A DNA stretch of 64,000 nucleotides from Corydoras sp. C115. Taxonomy: Eukaryota > Chordata > Actinopteri > Siluriformes > Callichthyidae. Of this stretch, positions 20,412 through 31,739 are shown one piece after another; positions within the stretch are counted from its first letter, which is position 1, and each line of letters starts with the position of its first letter. The DNA is taken from the NCBI GenBank assembly GCA_019802505.1, contig JAFMOC010000264.1, forward strand, positions 495,001 to 559,000, written 5' to 3'. Position numbers and translations under genes: made by a program. Below the pieces are notes generated by a model. The model was not told where the DNA came from, made no database searches, and was given only the letters and a program-made list of their open reading frames with translations.

Positions 20412-20541
20412 CATTCATTCATTCATTACCTTCGCTTTATCCTATATTAGGGTCGCGGTGGGGTTCCCCATGCCCATCCAGGGGAGAACGTCTCGGGCGC
20501 TGGGCAGATAGACCCAGGACAGGGCGCCAATCCATTGCTGG
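20412..20541 (-). mobile_element. Short-form V-SINE-like copy (3' 130 bp only)
   Basis: Runs from CATTCATTCATTACC to CCATTGCTGGG. The breakpoint is the same as in the copies at 38.3 and 59.7 kb. The flanks GTGATAAAAAC and GTGTAATAAAAAC suggest a decayed target duplication. Confidence 0.88.
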
Positions 20542-20953
20542 GTGTAATAAAAACAATAACAACAATAACCATAACAACAATATTAAATCTGATCAAAACC
20601 AAGCTCAAAACATCTTATTTACAGTATCCATATTAGATGACTTTTAGATTAGATATAACTTTTTTTTTTTAATTCTATAAATTATTATTTTTTTTAAAAT
20701 TGCGATTAACTCAATATTTTAATTTTAATTTATTTCAATAAAAATTTACATACATTTATATAATTTATAGAAAATTGATATAAATATACATTTACATAAT
20801 ATGATTTAGATATTAATACACAACCTCAAGTGTCTTATTGCTTTTAGAAAACGGTTACGAACACACTTTAATAATAAACGATAATTAATTCATAAATGAG
20901 TTTATTGAAATCATAAATGTTAGTAAACTGGTCAATTTAAACTAAGCTAAGGC
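20542..20953. other. AT-rich spacer
   Basis: Very AT-rich unique DNA with short AAC and TTA runs. No gene or repeat family recognised. Confidence 0.5.
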
Positions 20954-21236
20954 ATCCATCCATCCATCCATCCATCCATTATCTTCCGCTTCATCCTATA
21001 TCAGGGTCTTGGGGGGGTGCCCATCCAGGGGAGAAGGTTTCGGGCGCTGGGCAGATAGACCCAGGACAGGACGCCAATCTATCACTGGACACACACTCAC
21101 TCACAGAGACACACTCTATATGGGGCAATTTGGAGAACTCTATTGACTTGATCCATGTTTTTGGACTGTGGGAGGAAACCGGAGAACCCGGAGGAAACCC
21201 ACGCGGACACGGGGAGAACATCCCTAGTGCGGAGGC
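20954..21236 (-). mobile_element. V-SINE-like copy with target duplication, internally deleted
   Basis: The central domain to B box is deleted (GGGGAGAACATCCCTAGTGC). AGCTAAGGCATC at 20945-20956 and 21239-21250 is a 12 bp target duplication. Confidence 0.92.
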
Positions 21237-21250
21237 CCAGCTAAGGCATC

Positions 21251-22209
21251 ATACTGTTAATTTAGTCGTTTTAATATTTAACTATTTATCCCAACGTACA
21301 ACAAACACTTGCTGTATTATAATAAGTGGCGGACTATACAGAGACATATAAAGAAGGTTATGTAATTGGACCACTGTGTCCACAATGATAAATAATGTTT
21401 GTTAATTACCCAGCCATTAAAAAAAAACCCTTTGGGGACCCTACACCTGATGACCATCATCAATCTATGTCAAAACAAAGGTAAATAGCTTTTATTGGCG
21501 TCAGTGGAACAGGGCTATGTGTTCTTATGGGTCCGTGCTATGGGAAACAACGCTAACCTTTTAAGCTGATGGATGCAACGGTTGTGTTGGATTTCATGCG
21601 TCTCAAATGGACCTATTTGTTTCCAGTCCTTACGGTTGTCCATCAGTCCACCTTTCCATCTTACTTCCAAAATCCAGCTTTGGCCAAATGTTAGCAGGCC
21701 TGTCAGTCAGTAATCACTTGAGCTCCTGTGTCAGACTCCCAGGGGTATTGTCTCCTCGGTCTCACCCACAAATTAGAACCCAATCAGTTATCCATCCCCT
21801 CAGTTAAGGCTTTAAGCAGACCCCCAAGCTAGCAGACATTAGCCACCACATAGCTGTAATTCCACCTCGTCTTGTACAAAGCAGAGGCTGCATGGCCTTG
21901 TCCTTGACAAGACCCCTTGGATCGCCTCCACCCCCTGCTTCCACAAAGTCCTCCAAAGAACCGCTGAAACTAACCAGGCGCTCTAGAGCTTCAAAAAAAG
22001 ACGTGTTGGCTGCGTAGTCCAACTCCGGCATTCTCACACCATTCTCCTGCAGCTGGGACTCTCACACGGGATATTTCCCCTTCTTTTACCTTTAAGAAGC
22101 CATCGTTGTGATGGAAAAGTGGGACGTGAGCTCTGCTAATTTACAATAACATTCACATGGCACTATATAATAGGCTTGAGAATGAAATTAAATGCAGATT
22201 AAACACTTT
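21251..22209. other. Unique spacer, candidate non-coding conserved DNA
   Basis: About 960 bp without a recognisable repeat. Open frames at 21607-21807 (+) and 21804-22037 (-) have no recognisable domains and no splice context. Texture is complex from about 21480 to 22080. Confidence 0.35.
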
Positions 22210-22386
22210 GGTTAGTGGTTAGCATGTTCTCCTTTCAGCGCTGGAGAGTCCACGTTCGAATCCCAATCTGGGTGGAGGTTCCAGGTTCTCCCCGTGTCCA
22301 CACTGGTTTCCTCCCACAGTCCGAAAACATGGATTCTTGATAACTTGAATGCACTAAATTGCCCCATATAGTGTGTGTTTGTGTCA
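22210..22386 (+). mobile_element. V-SINE-like fragment, diverged (mosaic block 1)
   Basis: Head to CATATAGTGTGTG, with many substitutions. First of six blocks that alternate in strand. Confidence 0.85.
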
Positions 22387-22394
22387 TGGGTTTA

Positions 22395-22535
22395 CCTCGT
22401 CTTTGGACTGTGAGAGGAAACCAGAGAACCCGGAGGAAACCCATGTGGACACAGGGAGAACATGAAAACTCGACGGATTGGGATTCGAACCTGGAATCCC
22501 CAGCGCTGAGAGGCGAATGTGATGACCACTGGGGA
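22395..22535 (-). mobile_element. V-SINE-like fragment (mosaic block 2)
   Basis: Central domain to head on the opposite strand, ending GATGACCACT, where the next block begins without spacer. Confidence 0.85.
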
Positions 22536-22745
22536 TCCCGGTTCGAATCCCAATCTGGGTGGAGGTTCCATGTTCTCCCCGTGTCCGCGTGGGTTTCCTC
22601 CGGGTTCTCCGGTTTCCTCCCACAGTCCAAAAACATGGATTCAAGGTAAATTGAATTCTCCAAATTGCCCCATATAATGTGTGTTTGTCGATGAGTGACA
22701 CCCTGTCCTTGGTGTATCTGCCCAGTGCCCAAAACTACCCCCAAC
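22536..22745 (+). mobile_element. V-SINE-like fragment (mosaic block 3)
   Basis: Begins GGGGATCCCGGTTCGAATCC, immediately head-to-head with block 2. Ends near CCCAGTGCCC, before a C-rich run at 22739-22759. Confidence 0.85.
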
Positions 22746-22761
22746 CCCCCCCCCCCCCACA

Positions 22762-22921
22762 TGATGGAGAACTCAATTGACTTGATCCATGTTTTTGGAC
22801 TGTGGGAGGAAACCGGAGAACCCGGAGGAAACCCACACAGACACGGGGAGAACATGGAAACTCCCCCCAGATTGGGATTCGAACCGGGAATCCCTAGCGC
22901 TGAGAGGCGAACCTGCTAACC
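22762..22921 (-). mobile_element. V-SINE-like fragment (mosaic block 4)
   Basis: GAGAACTCAATTGACTTG to CTGCTAACCAAT, abutting block 5. Confidence 0.87.
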
Positions 22922-23104
22922 AATGGGGATTCCCGGTTCGAATCCCAATTCTGGTTGAGTTTGCATGTTCTCCCCGTGTCCGTGCGGTTTTCCTTTGTGT
23001 TCTCGGGTTTCCACCCACAGTCCAAAGACATGGATTCAAGGTAAAATGAATGTTCTCAATTGCCCATAGAGTGTGTGTTTGTGTGTGTGTCTTTGTGAGT
23101 GTGT
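22922..23104 (+). mobile_element. V-SINE-like fragment (mosaic block 5)
   Basis: GGGGATTCCCGGTTCGAATC onward. With block 4 it forms an inverted repeat around the B box that could fold into a hairpin. Confidence 0.85.
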
Positions 23105-23180
23105 TAAGATTGGGATTCGAACCGGGAATCCCCAGCGCTGAGAGGAGAACATGCTAACCACAAAACCACCATGCCACCCT
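23105..23180 (-). mobile_element. V-SINE-like fragment (mosaic block 6, head only)
   Basis: AAGATTGGGATTCGAACCGG to CACCATGCCACC: tRNA-like head alone. Confidence 0.85.
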
Positions 23181-23224
23181 ATATAATATGTCATAATGGA
23201 AAAATAATATAAATAATATAATAT

Positions 23225-23570
23225 CATGCTTAGTGGTTAGCACGTTCTCCTCTCAGCACTAGGGATTCCCGGTTCGAATCCACGTCTGGGTGGAGTTTCC
23301 ATGTTCTCCCCGTGTCCGCGTGGGTTTCCTCCGGGTTCTCCGATTTCCTCCCACAGTCCAAAAACATGGATCAAATCAATTGAGTTCTCCAAATTGCCCC
23401 ATATAGAGTGTGTCTGTGTGAGTGAGTGTGTTCCCAGCGATGGATTGGCGCCCTGTCCTGGGTGTATCTGCCCAGCGACCGAGACGTTCTCCCCTGGATG
23501 GGCATGGGGAACCCCCCGCGACCCTAATAGAGGATAAAGCGGGAGATAATGAATGAATGAATGAATGAAT
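23225..23570 (+). mobile_element. V-SINE-like copy, first unit of a TSD-flanked dimer
   Basis: Starts at CATGCTTAGTGGTTAGC. The dimer is bounded by AATAATATAAT at 23212-23222 and 23925-23935. Confidence 0.93.
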
Positions 23571-23576
23571 CATGGG

Positions 23577-23928
23577 GCGGCACGGTGGCTTAGTGGTTAG
23601 CACGTTCTCCTCTCAGCGCTAGGGATTCCCGGTTCGAATCCCCGTCTGGGTGGAGTTTCCATGTTCTCCCCATGTCCGCGTGGGTTTCCTCCGGGTTCTC
23701 CGGTTTCCTCGCACAGTCCAAAAACATGGATCAAGTCAATTGAATTCTCAAAGTTGTCCCATATAGAGTGTGTCTGTGTGAGTGAGTGTGTGTCCAGCGA
23801 TGGATTGGCGTCCTGTCCTGGGTCTATCTGCCCAGCGCCCGAGATGTTCTCCCCTGGATGGGCATGGGGAACCCCACCGCGACCCTAATAGAGGATAAAG
23901 CGGGAGATAATGGATGGATGAATGAATA
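23577..23928 (+). mobile_element. V-SINE-like copy, complete reference unit
   Basis: This is one of the cleanest copies and serves as the description of the family. The tRNA-like head carries an A box (TGGCTTAGTGG, 23586-23596) and a B box (GGTTCGAATCC, 23631-23641), the internal promoter of RNA polymerase III. A central domain (about 23654-23728) holds GGGTTTCCTCCGGGTTCTCC and CACAGTCCAAAAACATGG. This is, by memory, the conserved core of the vertebrate V-SINE superfamily, to which zebrafish DANA/mermaid belongs. The 3' part ends CGACCCTAATAGAGG, then GGATAAAGCGGGAGATAATG and a GGAT/GAAT repeat tail, presumably the site recognised by a partner LINE. Length is 352 bp. The family name within this species is not known to me. 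Confidence 0.94.
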
Positions 23929-23935
23929 ATATAAT

Positions 23936-25964
23936 GGAAATCTATAAGACCATTATAAATTTCCTTGAACAGTTCGATTTTTTTTTGTTTGCAGCAGTCT
24001 GCTTTAGAGTTTCAGACCGGCAACCAATGCGGCGCTCAGCGCGCTTTAAAGAATGCTTTATAATCGATGATATGTTTCGTTTTTCTTGATGTGAATAACA
24101 CCCAGGACTATTTACCTAAAGCTAGGCTAATAAAACGCCAGTTATACTGGGAACGAGTATAAATACGCATATGATCATAGTGATTATGTCTACTAATATC
24201 AGTCATTTTATTCTGTGTCAGACATAAACACCTCCTTTGAGGGTGTAGTGCTAAACTCGAAGCAAGCTGTTTGTCTAACCATTAATTTGCATGCCTGCAT
24301 TTGGATCAAAACACCCCACCCTTCATCTGCGACGTTTTTTGTCATCCGAATAGCTGGGAGGCTATTAAGTTAATTAATGGCACATGGAAGGCTCTGGATC
24401 ACCCACGATTCGGGTTCTAACTGCCTTTATTGCCCCCTTTCAGCGGTATACAATGCCTTGCCTCCATTCTCTCCCTCCATATCTTTTAAGCCCTGCGCTA
24501 TAAACAGAATTCCTAGACAAGAGAATAGAGGTGTGCAGCGATCAGAAGCCGAAATGAAGGCGAGGGCAAATCCCAGATGAGGACGGACGGATTCCGCGAT
24601 GGCTTATGTTAAAGGGACACTATTGATAATGACTGGAAGTTGGGAATGCTTTGGGGCTGGCCTCGGGGGCGAGCTGAACATAGCTGGTGTGCTCTGATGA
24701 ATATATCTGTGTGTGATTATTTTGACAGCAGTTATAAACCCATAAGGTCTGGCCCCAGTTCCTGCTCTTGTTGATTTAAACCACCGCAGGCCATAAATAA
24801 TGGCTGATTAAGTGGCCGATCTGGCTCTCTCAGCCCTCTCGGCCTGGGTGCGGATCTGTGACTCGAGTGCGGGTCCTCAATGTGTTCTGCATTAGAATTA
24901 GTGAAGAGCTGGCTGGGCCGAGGGGGAGGAATCCCCTGAGAGCAGGGAAACCTTCAGTTTTGCCAACCTTAATACATCAACAATCTCTTCTGCTGCGGGG
25001 GGAAGCAAAAAAAAGAAAACGAAGAGCCGAAAGACAGACACGCTCGAGACATGGGATGGACATGTCTTAAACATGCCTGCCTGCGATGGCTCATTCATTT
25101 GCCCTTCATTTCCAAAGGCCTATTATTTGCCGGTTGGAGTGGGCAAAGGTTTCCCCGAGCTGCCCGCTGTTTGGGTTAGTCACTTTTAATGCAGCGCATG
25201 GCACGGGTGACGCGGGGAGCCAGCCGAATTCATTGTTATTGAAGGATTAACTTACATAGGTCAGAGCCGTGTGTATGTAAGAGGGCTGTTATGAGTATTC
25301 GCGGACATCATTTCTGACGGGTAAAAATCTAGCCGTTCGGGCTGTTAAAAGCCAGGGTTGATGTAATAATGAGGTGGACAGACGGGACGGAGTGATGGGC
25401 TGAAATGCCTTTGTTGTTATTACGGCCCCGCTGTTATTACGGCCCCTACGGTCGATTAAATGCGTCAGAAAACACTTCGGACTGTCAGTGCCTAATCATG
25501 TTTGAGAGCTATCGCAGATGGACCTTTTAGGAGGGTTTTCCCCCTTCGAACTGCATTTAGGTTAAATACTCTTTCTGGGGGGGGGGGGGGGGGAACATTC
25601 CGCAAGTGTGGAATACGCCGGGGTACCGAAACATCAGATGCACCCGTCGGTTTGCAGGTAATTGCCCTTTTAAAGGACGGAGTTGTTCGTTTAACCTGCC
25701 ACATGCACTGACTAATAACTCAGATTGATGTGCTGCTTTGGCTAACTGCCCCCCCCCCTCCCCTGCCATCAACACAGTGCTGGTGGGTTTGTTCTGGCAC
25801 TTTAGGAGAGGATAACATTTCAGCGGGTTAAATTAGGTGTCATCAACACCCTTAAGAGGGTCACTTCCCCCTCATCGGCGCGGCGCGAGACCAACAAATG
25901 GTCTAGGCTGTGTTAACCTGACCAAGGGCATCATAGCAATAACAAACACAGGATCACAGGGCCG
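23936..25964. other. Large SINE-free island, candidate conserved regulatory region
   Basis: Two kilobases of complex, locally GC-rich sequence with no transposon and almost no simple repeat, in a window where SINEs otherwise occur every several hundred bases. 24600-25500 is especially dense in AT-core homeobox-like sites embedded in GC-balanced text. Open frames present have no start or splice context and no recognised domain. The inference of regulatory function rests on repeat exclusion and texture only. Confidence 0.45.
25577..25593. repeat. Poly-G tract
   Basis: Seventeen consecutive G in otherwise complex DNA, not within a SINE. Confidence 0.95.
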
Positions 25965-26199
25965 GCCTGACCTCCGACCTGCGAGGTCTAATGGTCACCG
26001 ATCACTATTATCCACTTTAATGATATGGAGACATGCTGACTGATAGCAAACTTCATTTAAATTAATTATTATTAACTCTTTTATTATTATTAATAATAAT
26101 TGCATTATTGCATCTAAAGACAGTCCATTTTTTTTTTTTTAAATCATTGTTAGTACTGATTAAAAATGCATTTCTACTCTTATAAATTATTGACATTTT

Positions 26200-26490
26200 C
26201 ATTCATTCATTCATTATCTCCCGCTTTATCCTCTATTAGGGTCGCGGTGGGGTTCCCCATGCCCATCCAGGGGAGAACGTTTCAGGCGCTGGGCAGATAC
26301 ACCCAGGACAGGACGCCAATCCATCGCTGGGCACACACTCACTCACACAGACACACTCTATATGGGGCAATTTTGAGAATTCAATTGACTTGATCCATGT
26401 TTTTGGACTGTGGGAGGAAACCAGAGAACCCGGAGGAAACCCACGCAGACACGGGGAGAATCCCTAGTGCTGAGAGGAGAACATGCTAAC
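26200..26490 (-). mobile_element. V-SINE-like copy inside duplication copy 1
   Basis: Tail TTCATTCATTCATTATC. The sequence from the central domain to the B box is deleted (ACGGGGAGAATCCCTAGTGC). The head ends GCTAACCAT. It is absent from the matching place in copy 2. Confidence 0.92.
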
Positions 26491-26551
26491 CATTTATTCT
26501 GTATCCTGTATTCTGCAGCGTTTTATTTTTATTTCTGCAATCGCATCAGCG

Positions 26552-26896
26552 GGCGGCACGGTGGCTTAGTGGTTAGCACGTTCGCCTCTCGGCGCTAGGG
26601 ATTCCCGGTTCGAATCCCCATCTGGGTGGAGTTTCCATGTTCTCCCCGTGTCCGCGTGGGTTTCCTCCGGGTTCTCCGGTTTCCTCCCACAGTCCAAAAA
26701 CATGGATCAAGTCAATTAAGTTCTCTAAATCGCCCCATATAGAGTGTGTGTGTGTGAGTGAGTGTGTGCCCAGCGATGGATTGGCGCCCTGTCCTGGGTG
26801 TATCTGCCCAGCGCCCGAGACGTTCTCCCCTGGATGGGCATGGGGAACCTCACCGCGACCCTAATAGAGGATAAAGCAGGAGATAATGAATGAATG
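26552..26896 (+). mobile_element. V-SINE-like copy inside duplication copy 1, with TSD
   Basis: Full length. AATCGCATCAGC at 26539-26550 and 26897-26908 is the target duplication; the empty site is visible in copy 2 near 27866. Confidence 0.95.
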
Positions 26897-27010
26897 AATC
26901 GCATCAGCTTCAACTTCTCTATATGAGCTCCGACCTCCGAGGTCTAATGAAGTCACAGATCACTATTATCCACTTTAATGATATGGAGACATGCCGACTG
27001 ATAGCAAACT

Positions 27011-27331
27011 TCCATCCATCCATTATCTTCCACTTTATCCTCTATTAGGGTCGCGGGGGGGTTCCCCATGCCCATCCAGGGGAGAACATTTCTGGCGATG
27101 GGCAGATAGACCCAGAACAGGGCGCCAATCCATCGCTGGGCACACACTCACTGACTCACATAGACACGCACACTCTATATGGGGGCAATTTGGAGAATTC
27201 AATTGACTTGATCCATGTTTTTGGACTGTGGGAGGAAACCGGAGAACCTGGAGGAAACCCACGTGGACACGGGGAGAACATGGAGGAGAACATGGAGGAG
27301 AACATGCTAACCACTAAGCCACCGTGCCACC
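27011..27331 (-). mobile_element. V-SINE-like copy inside duplication copy 2
   Basis: GATAGCAAACTTC (27000-27012) and GATACCAAACTTC (27332-27344) flank it: a 13 bp target duplication with one change. The segment GAGAACATGGAG is locally repeated, replacing part of the head. Confidence 0.93.
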
Positions 27332-27429
27332 GATACCAAACTTCATTCAAATGAATTAGTATTAAATCTATTGCATTGTACTATATTATATGCTCCAAAA
27401 TATTATTAATAAATTACCGTTTTTTTTGG

Positions 27430-27712
27430 TTCGAATCACCATCTGGTTGGAGTTTCCATGTTCTCCCCGTGTCCGCGTGGGTTTCCTCCGGGTTCTCCGG
27501 TTTCCTCCCACAGTCCAAAAACATGGATCAAGTCAATTGAGTTCTCCAAATTGCCCCATATAGAGTGTGCCTGTTTGAGTGAGTGTATTCCCAGCGATGG
27601 ATTGGCGCAATGTCCTGGGTGTATCTGCCCAGCGCCCGAAACGTTCTCCCCTGGATGGGCCCCCCCCCCGCGACCCTAATGTAGGATAAAGCGGAAGATA
27701 ATGAATTAATGT
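27430..27712 (+). mobile_element. V-SINE-like copy inside duplication copy 2, head truncated
   Basis: Begins in the B box (TTCGAATCACC) and ends GATAATGAATTAATG. Confidence 0.9.
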
Positions 27713-27885
27713 ATCATTATTAGTAATTATAAAAGATGCATTTCTACTCTTATAAATTATTTACATTTTATTTTTATTAAGAAATATAATAATAAAATTT
27801 AGAAATGTGATATTCTGTAGTGTTTGTATTGTATTCTGCAGCTTTTTATTTTTGTTTGCTGTAATGGCATCAGCTTCAACTTCTG

Positions 27886-29075
27886 TATATGGCATTGTCT
27901 TAAATGAGGGGTTGCTTCAGTTCAGAGCTTTCAGACATGAGTGGAGTTTTAATAGGGGCATAATAGACCTGGCTCCAGTTCCCCATCCCCTTTCTCTCTC
28001 TCTGGCCGCAGAAATCTAGTCCACTGCTCTGGAAAACTTCATAGTGCCAACAGAGATTTAGACCGTAAAGGCTGGGCTCAGTAATGTTTAATACTAGATG
28101 CAGCTCACTGATTGTGACCTTCTCTACTTAAACAAATATTGCCTGCTGCTTTTCTTTCTCCATTCTTATTCTCCAACCACTCCCCTAACAGCCTCTTTTC
28201 ATCATCCTCAAACGCTGGGTTTACGAACCGGCTTACGATGAAAACGAATCAATGATATAATAGTCCTCCATTTGGACGCGGCAGGTAATCAGCTGATTTT
28301 GGAAGTAATAAACTGCTTCGGAACTGAAATCCAAAGCCTTTACAAGGTTGTTCTTTAGGTGAATGGCAGTAAATAATTGACACTGGCACTCATGGGGAGT
28401 TCCGCACTAAGGTTTTCAGACTCGTACACCCGTTTTGTTTACCCACTGCTCTATTCTCCTGTCATTTAGGCTCAGCGACGAACCGTCGGGTGGGAAAACC
28501 AGTACCAAACCATCCTGTCACACTAACATAATGTTGTAAGTAATGCTTCACTATTTCCCTGTCACTTTTATAATAAGGGGTGTAATGGAACAGCCATAAA
28601 AACATTGATTTACTCTAATTTTCCTTACTTATTGAAGCTATACTTACTTTGAGATCATTTCTTAAACGGTTAAACTTGGAGTAGGGTTCTTAGCTAAGAT
28701 CACGTGCACGGCGTTCATGGCCAGCACTGATCCTGGCGGCCGCTGGTTGGTCGGCTTTTGTGTGTTTTTGTGGTTTATGTCAGGAGAGCGCAGGATTTAT
28801 GTGTTGCCTGGTCTGACAACTTTGACTGAGGCGCTGGACTTTGGTCACTATTAAGTTAGTCACACCACCAATAGCGTTAACAATACTAGTTGTAAACAAT
28901 TCCTCTGCACCCATCCACTCACCGCCTCCTTTCATTACCTGATAAGAAACTCTGCATGTTCGTTTTGGTTAAACGGGGCATGTGTATGTCTGTGGTGAAA
29001 CGCAGCAATTTTAAAAGAGAAGGGGGAAATCATCTATTGTTTACATTAGACCTTTGACATGGTATCCTGTTTTAA
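27886..29075. other. Unique spacer
   Basis: About 1.2 kb without SINE or long simple repeat. Complex text between 27890 and 28560 could be conserved non-coding DNA. No supported gene. Confidence 0.35.
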
Positions 29076-29108
<33 letters not shown>

Positions 29109-29115
29109 TGTGTTT
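29076..29115. repeat. (TG)n microsatellite
   Basis: GT alternation with one TATG interruption; start of a 0.7 kb microsatellite cluster. Confidence 0.95.
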
Positions 29116-29198
29116 GTGAACATTATATATTATAATATATAAACACATTTTAACACACTGCTTTATATATATCTATCTATATCTATCTATATTTATAT

Positions 29199-29201
29199 AT
29201 G

Positions 29202-29292
<91 letters not shown>

Positions 29293-29328
29293 GCACACGT
29301 GTGTGTGCATGTGTGTGTGTGTGTGCAT
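29199..29328. repeat. (TA)n(TG)n compound microsatellite
   Basis: About 22 TA units followed by about 40 bp of TG and a GTGCACACGTG interruption. The unit TTTTAACACACTGCTTTAT occurs before (29148) and after (29329), so a stretch of this cluster was duplicated. Confidence 0.93.
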
Positions 29329-29341
29329 TTTAACACACTGC

Positions 29342-29346
<5 letters not shown>

Positions 29347-29406
<60 letters not shown>

Positions 29407-29407
29407 T

Positions 29408-29485
<78 letters not shown>

Positions 29486-29490
29486 AATAA
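29347..29490. repeat. (TA)n and (CA)n(TA)n(TG)n palindromic cluster
   Basis: GATTATTACACACACACA and, 60 bp later, TGTGTGTGTGTAATAATC form inverted arms around a TA core. Confidence 0.93.
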
Positions 29491-29540
29491 TCACAGCAGT
29501 CTAGCAGTCTATCATACTTTATAATCATAAGTAAACAGTC

Positions 29541-29712
<172 letters not shown>

Positions 29713-29789
29713 GCACACATTTAAGTATATATTACACAGTAAATTATATACATACACATACACAATTATATACATATATATATAAAAGC

Positions 29790-30955
29790 AGTATATGTTT
29801 ACTTATGACTATAAAGCATGATTCTGCTACACTGCTGTTTTATTCCACATATATAAAGGTCATCTCCAGAAGCAAAGGTAAGATTTTAAAAACTGGTTTC
29901 TTAGGGTAAGTATTAGTCAACACCCAGCTATTCACCTTAACATAACTCACATATTTACCTGCCATTGCATTTATTCAAAGTCCCTTGATATGTTACAGAT
30001 GTGTCCAAAGATGTTTGAGCCATTACTCATCAAGTACAGTGATTTGGGTCACAGAACATATTATTCCCCAAACTGAAGTTGGTATTCCGCTCCAAAAGGC
30101 ATCACATTCGTTCGGTGATTTATATTCGACAAAACCCAGAATTGAAAATAATGTCGAATAATCATATTTCGAGCTTTCCCGTAAAACTGGGGAACAATAA
30201 AACTAGGACATTCATCACACGTAAGCTCTTCAGACTGACTAACTTAACTCCTGCAGTGACTGAAAGTAATAACTTTAAGGGTTAAGGTCTCGATTGCAGG
30301 TTTAATCAGAGGTGTAGGCAATGAGACGTACGGCTTGCTCTTGCGTGCTCTAATGAAGTATTTACAGATCATTTCGGCTGTCAAACACTTGTGGCTGGTG
30401 ACACTGTGCAGGGTGCTGGCTCTCCATTCTCTCTTTTGCCTCAAGCAGATTTGATTTCAGCACAAAGTCCTTGCGACACAGAACTAAACACAGAAAGGCA
30501 TCATGCACATGCAAGAAACAGCTTTCCTCATGCTTCTGCAGGGCTAGAGATGAGACGTGGGCTCGACCGAAGAAGGTGACACTCTTCTAGTCGTTAGTGT
30601 CTGATTAGGAAACCGAGCTCTGATGAATCTCGATTCCTTTGCTACATTTGGAAATCATGGCCTTTAAAACTGATGGGTTTCAGACTGATGGATGCTGCGT
30701 AACAATCAAAGTAGCCTATATATTGATAGGCCCTGCATGTCAGTGATATTACTTGAATATATATTGTAGTAATAGCTTTATCCACTAAATATGCATATTA
30801 TGAAACGAAAATGACATATCACTTCCATGTAAATATTCTAATTGACATTAAACGAGTCTGTTGCCAACAATAACAACAATAATTAATATAATTTAAAACA
30901 AATTGGTACTATATATATGTTTTATTGCTGTCATTATGTGTAACAACAATTACAA
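29790..30955. other. Unique spacer
   Basis: AT-rich in 29790-30100, more complex in 30100-30720. Short open frames lack domains and splice context. No repeat family recognised. Confidence 0.4.
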
Positions 30956-30978
30956 CAACAACAATAATTATAATAACA

Positions 30979-31019
<41 letters not shown>

Positions 31020-31052
31020 TACTACTACTACTACAAATTTTATTACTACTAC

Positions 31053-31088
<36 letters not shown>

Positions 31089-31211
31089 TCCTATTAATAT
31101 TATTATTATTATTACTACTACTACTACTATTACTATTACTATTATTATTATTATTATTATTATTATTACTACTACTACTACTACTACTACTCCTACTTAT
31201 TTTATTACTAC

Positions 31212-31256
<45 letters not shown>

Positions 31257-31304
31257 TCCTATTAATATTATTATTATTACTACTACTACTACTATTACTA
31301 TTAC

Positions 31305-31375
<71 letters not shown>

Positions 31376-31388
31376 ATTTTATTACTAC

Positions 31389-31433
<45 letters not shown>

Positions 31434-31650
31434 TCCTCTATTTATACTATTATTATTACTACTACTACTACTACTACTAATTTTATTACTACTACTACTA
31501 TTATTATTATTACTCCTATTAATATTATTATTATTACTAATTCTACTACTATTATTATTACTACTACTATTATTATTATTATTATTATTATTATTACTAC
31601 TACTACTACTACTACTCATTTTATTACTACTACTATTATTATTACAACTA

Positions 31651-31681
<31 letters not shown>

Positions 31682-31733
31682 TATTATTATTACTACTACT
31701 ACTACTACTACTACTACTATTATTATTATTACA
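30956..31733. repeat. Giant (ATT)n/(ACT)n compound trinucleotide array with higher-order units
   Basis: Almost 780 bp of ATT and ACT triplets. Landmarks such as ACTCCTATTAATATT and TTTTATTACTACTA recur about every 170-180 bp in the first half, so larger blocks were copied as units. A 283-residue frame through it is poly-Ile/Thr/Leu and not a gene. Confidence 0.96.
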
Positions 31734-31739
31734 AACTAA

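Larger units (their letters stand above)
25965..26926. repeat. Tandem duplication, copy 1 (about 320 bp core plus two SINEs)
   Basis: The text CACTATTATCCACTTTAATG, then GATATGGAGACATGC and GATAGCAAACTTC, then TGCATTTCTACTCTTATAAA, then TATTCTGCAGC and CATCAGCTTCAACTTCT recurs in the same order in 26927-27885. Copy 1 is interrupted by V-SINEs at 26200 and 26552. Confidence 0.85.
26927..27885. repeat. Tandem duplication, copy 2
   Basis: Counterpart of 25965-26926, interrupted by different V-SINEs at 27011 and 27430. Divergence between copies (for example CATGCTGAC against CATGCCGAC, and several indels) shows an old event. Confidence 0.85.

Noticed and set aside
24377..24580. Small open frames in the SINE-free island
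   Set aside because: Frames are short, change strand and have no consensus context. The region looks non-coding but possibly conserved.
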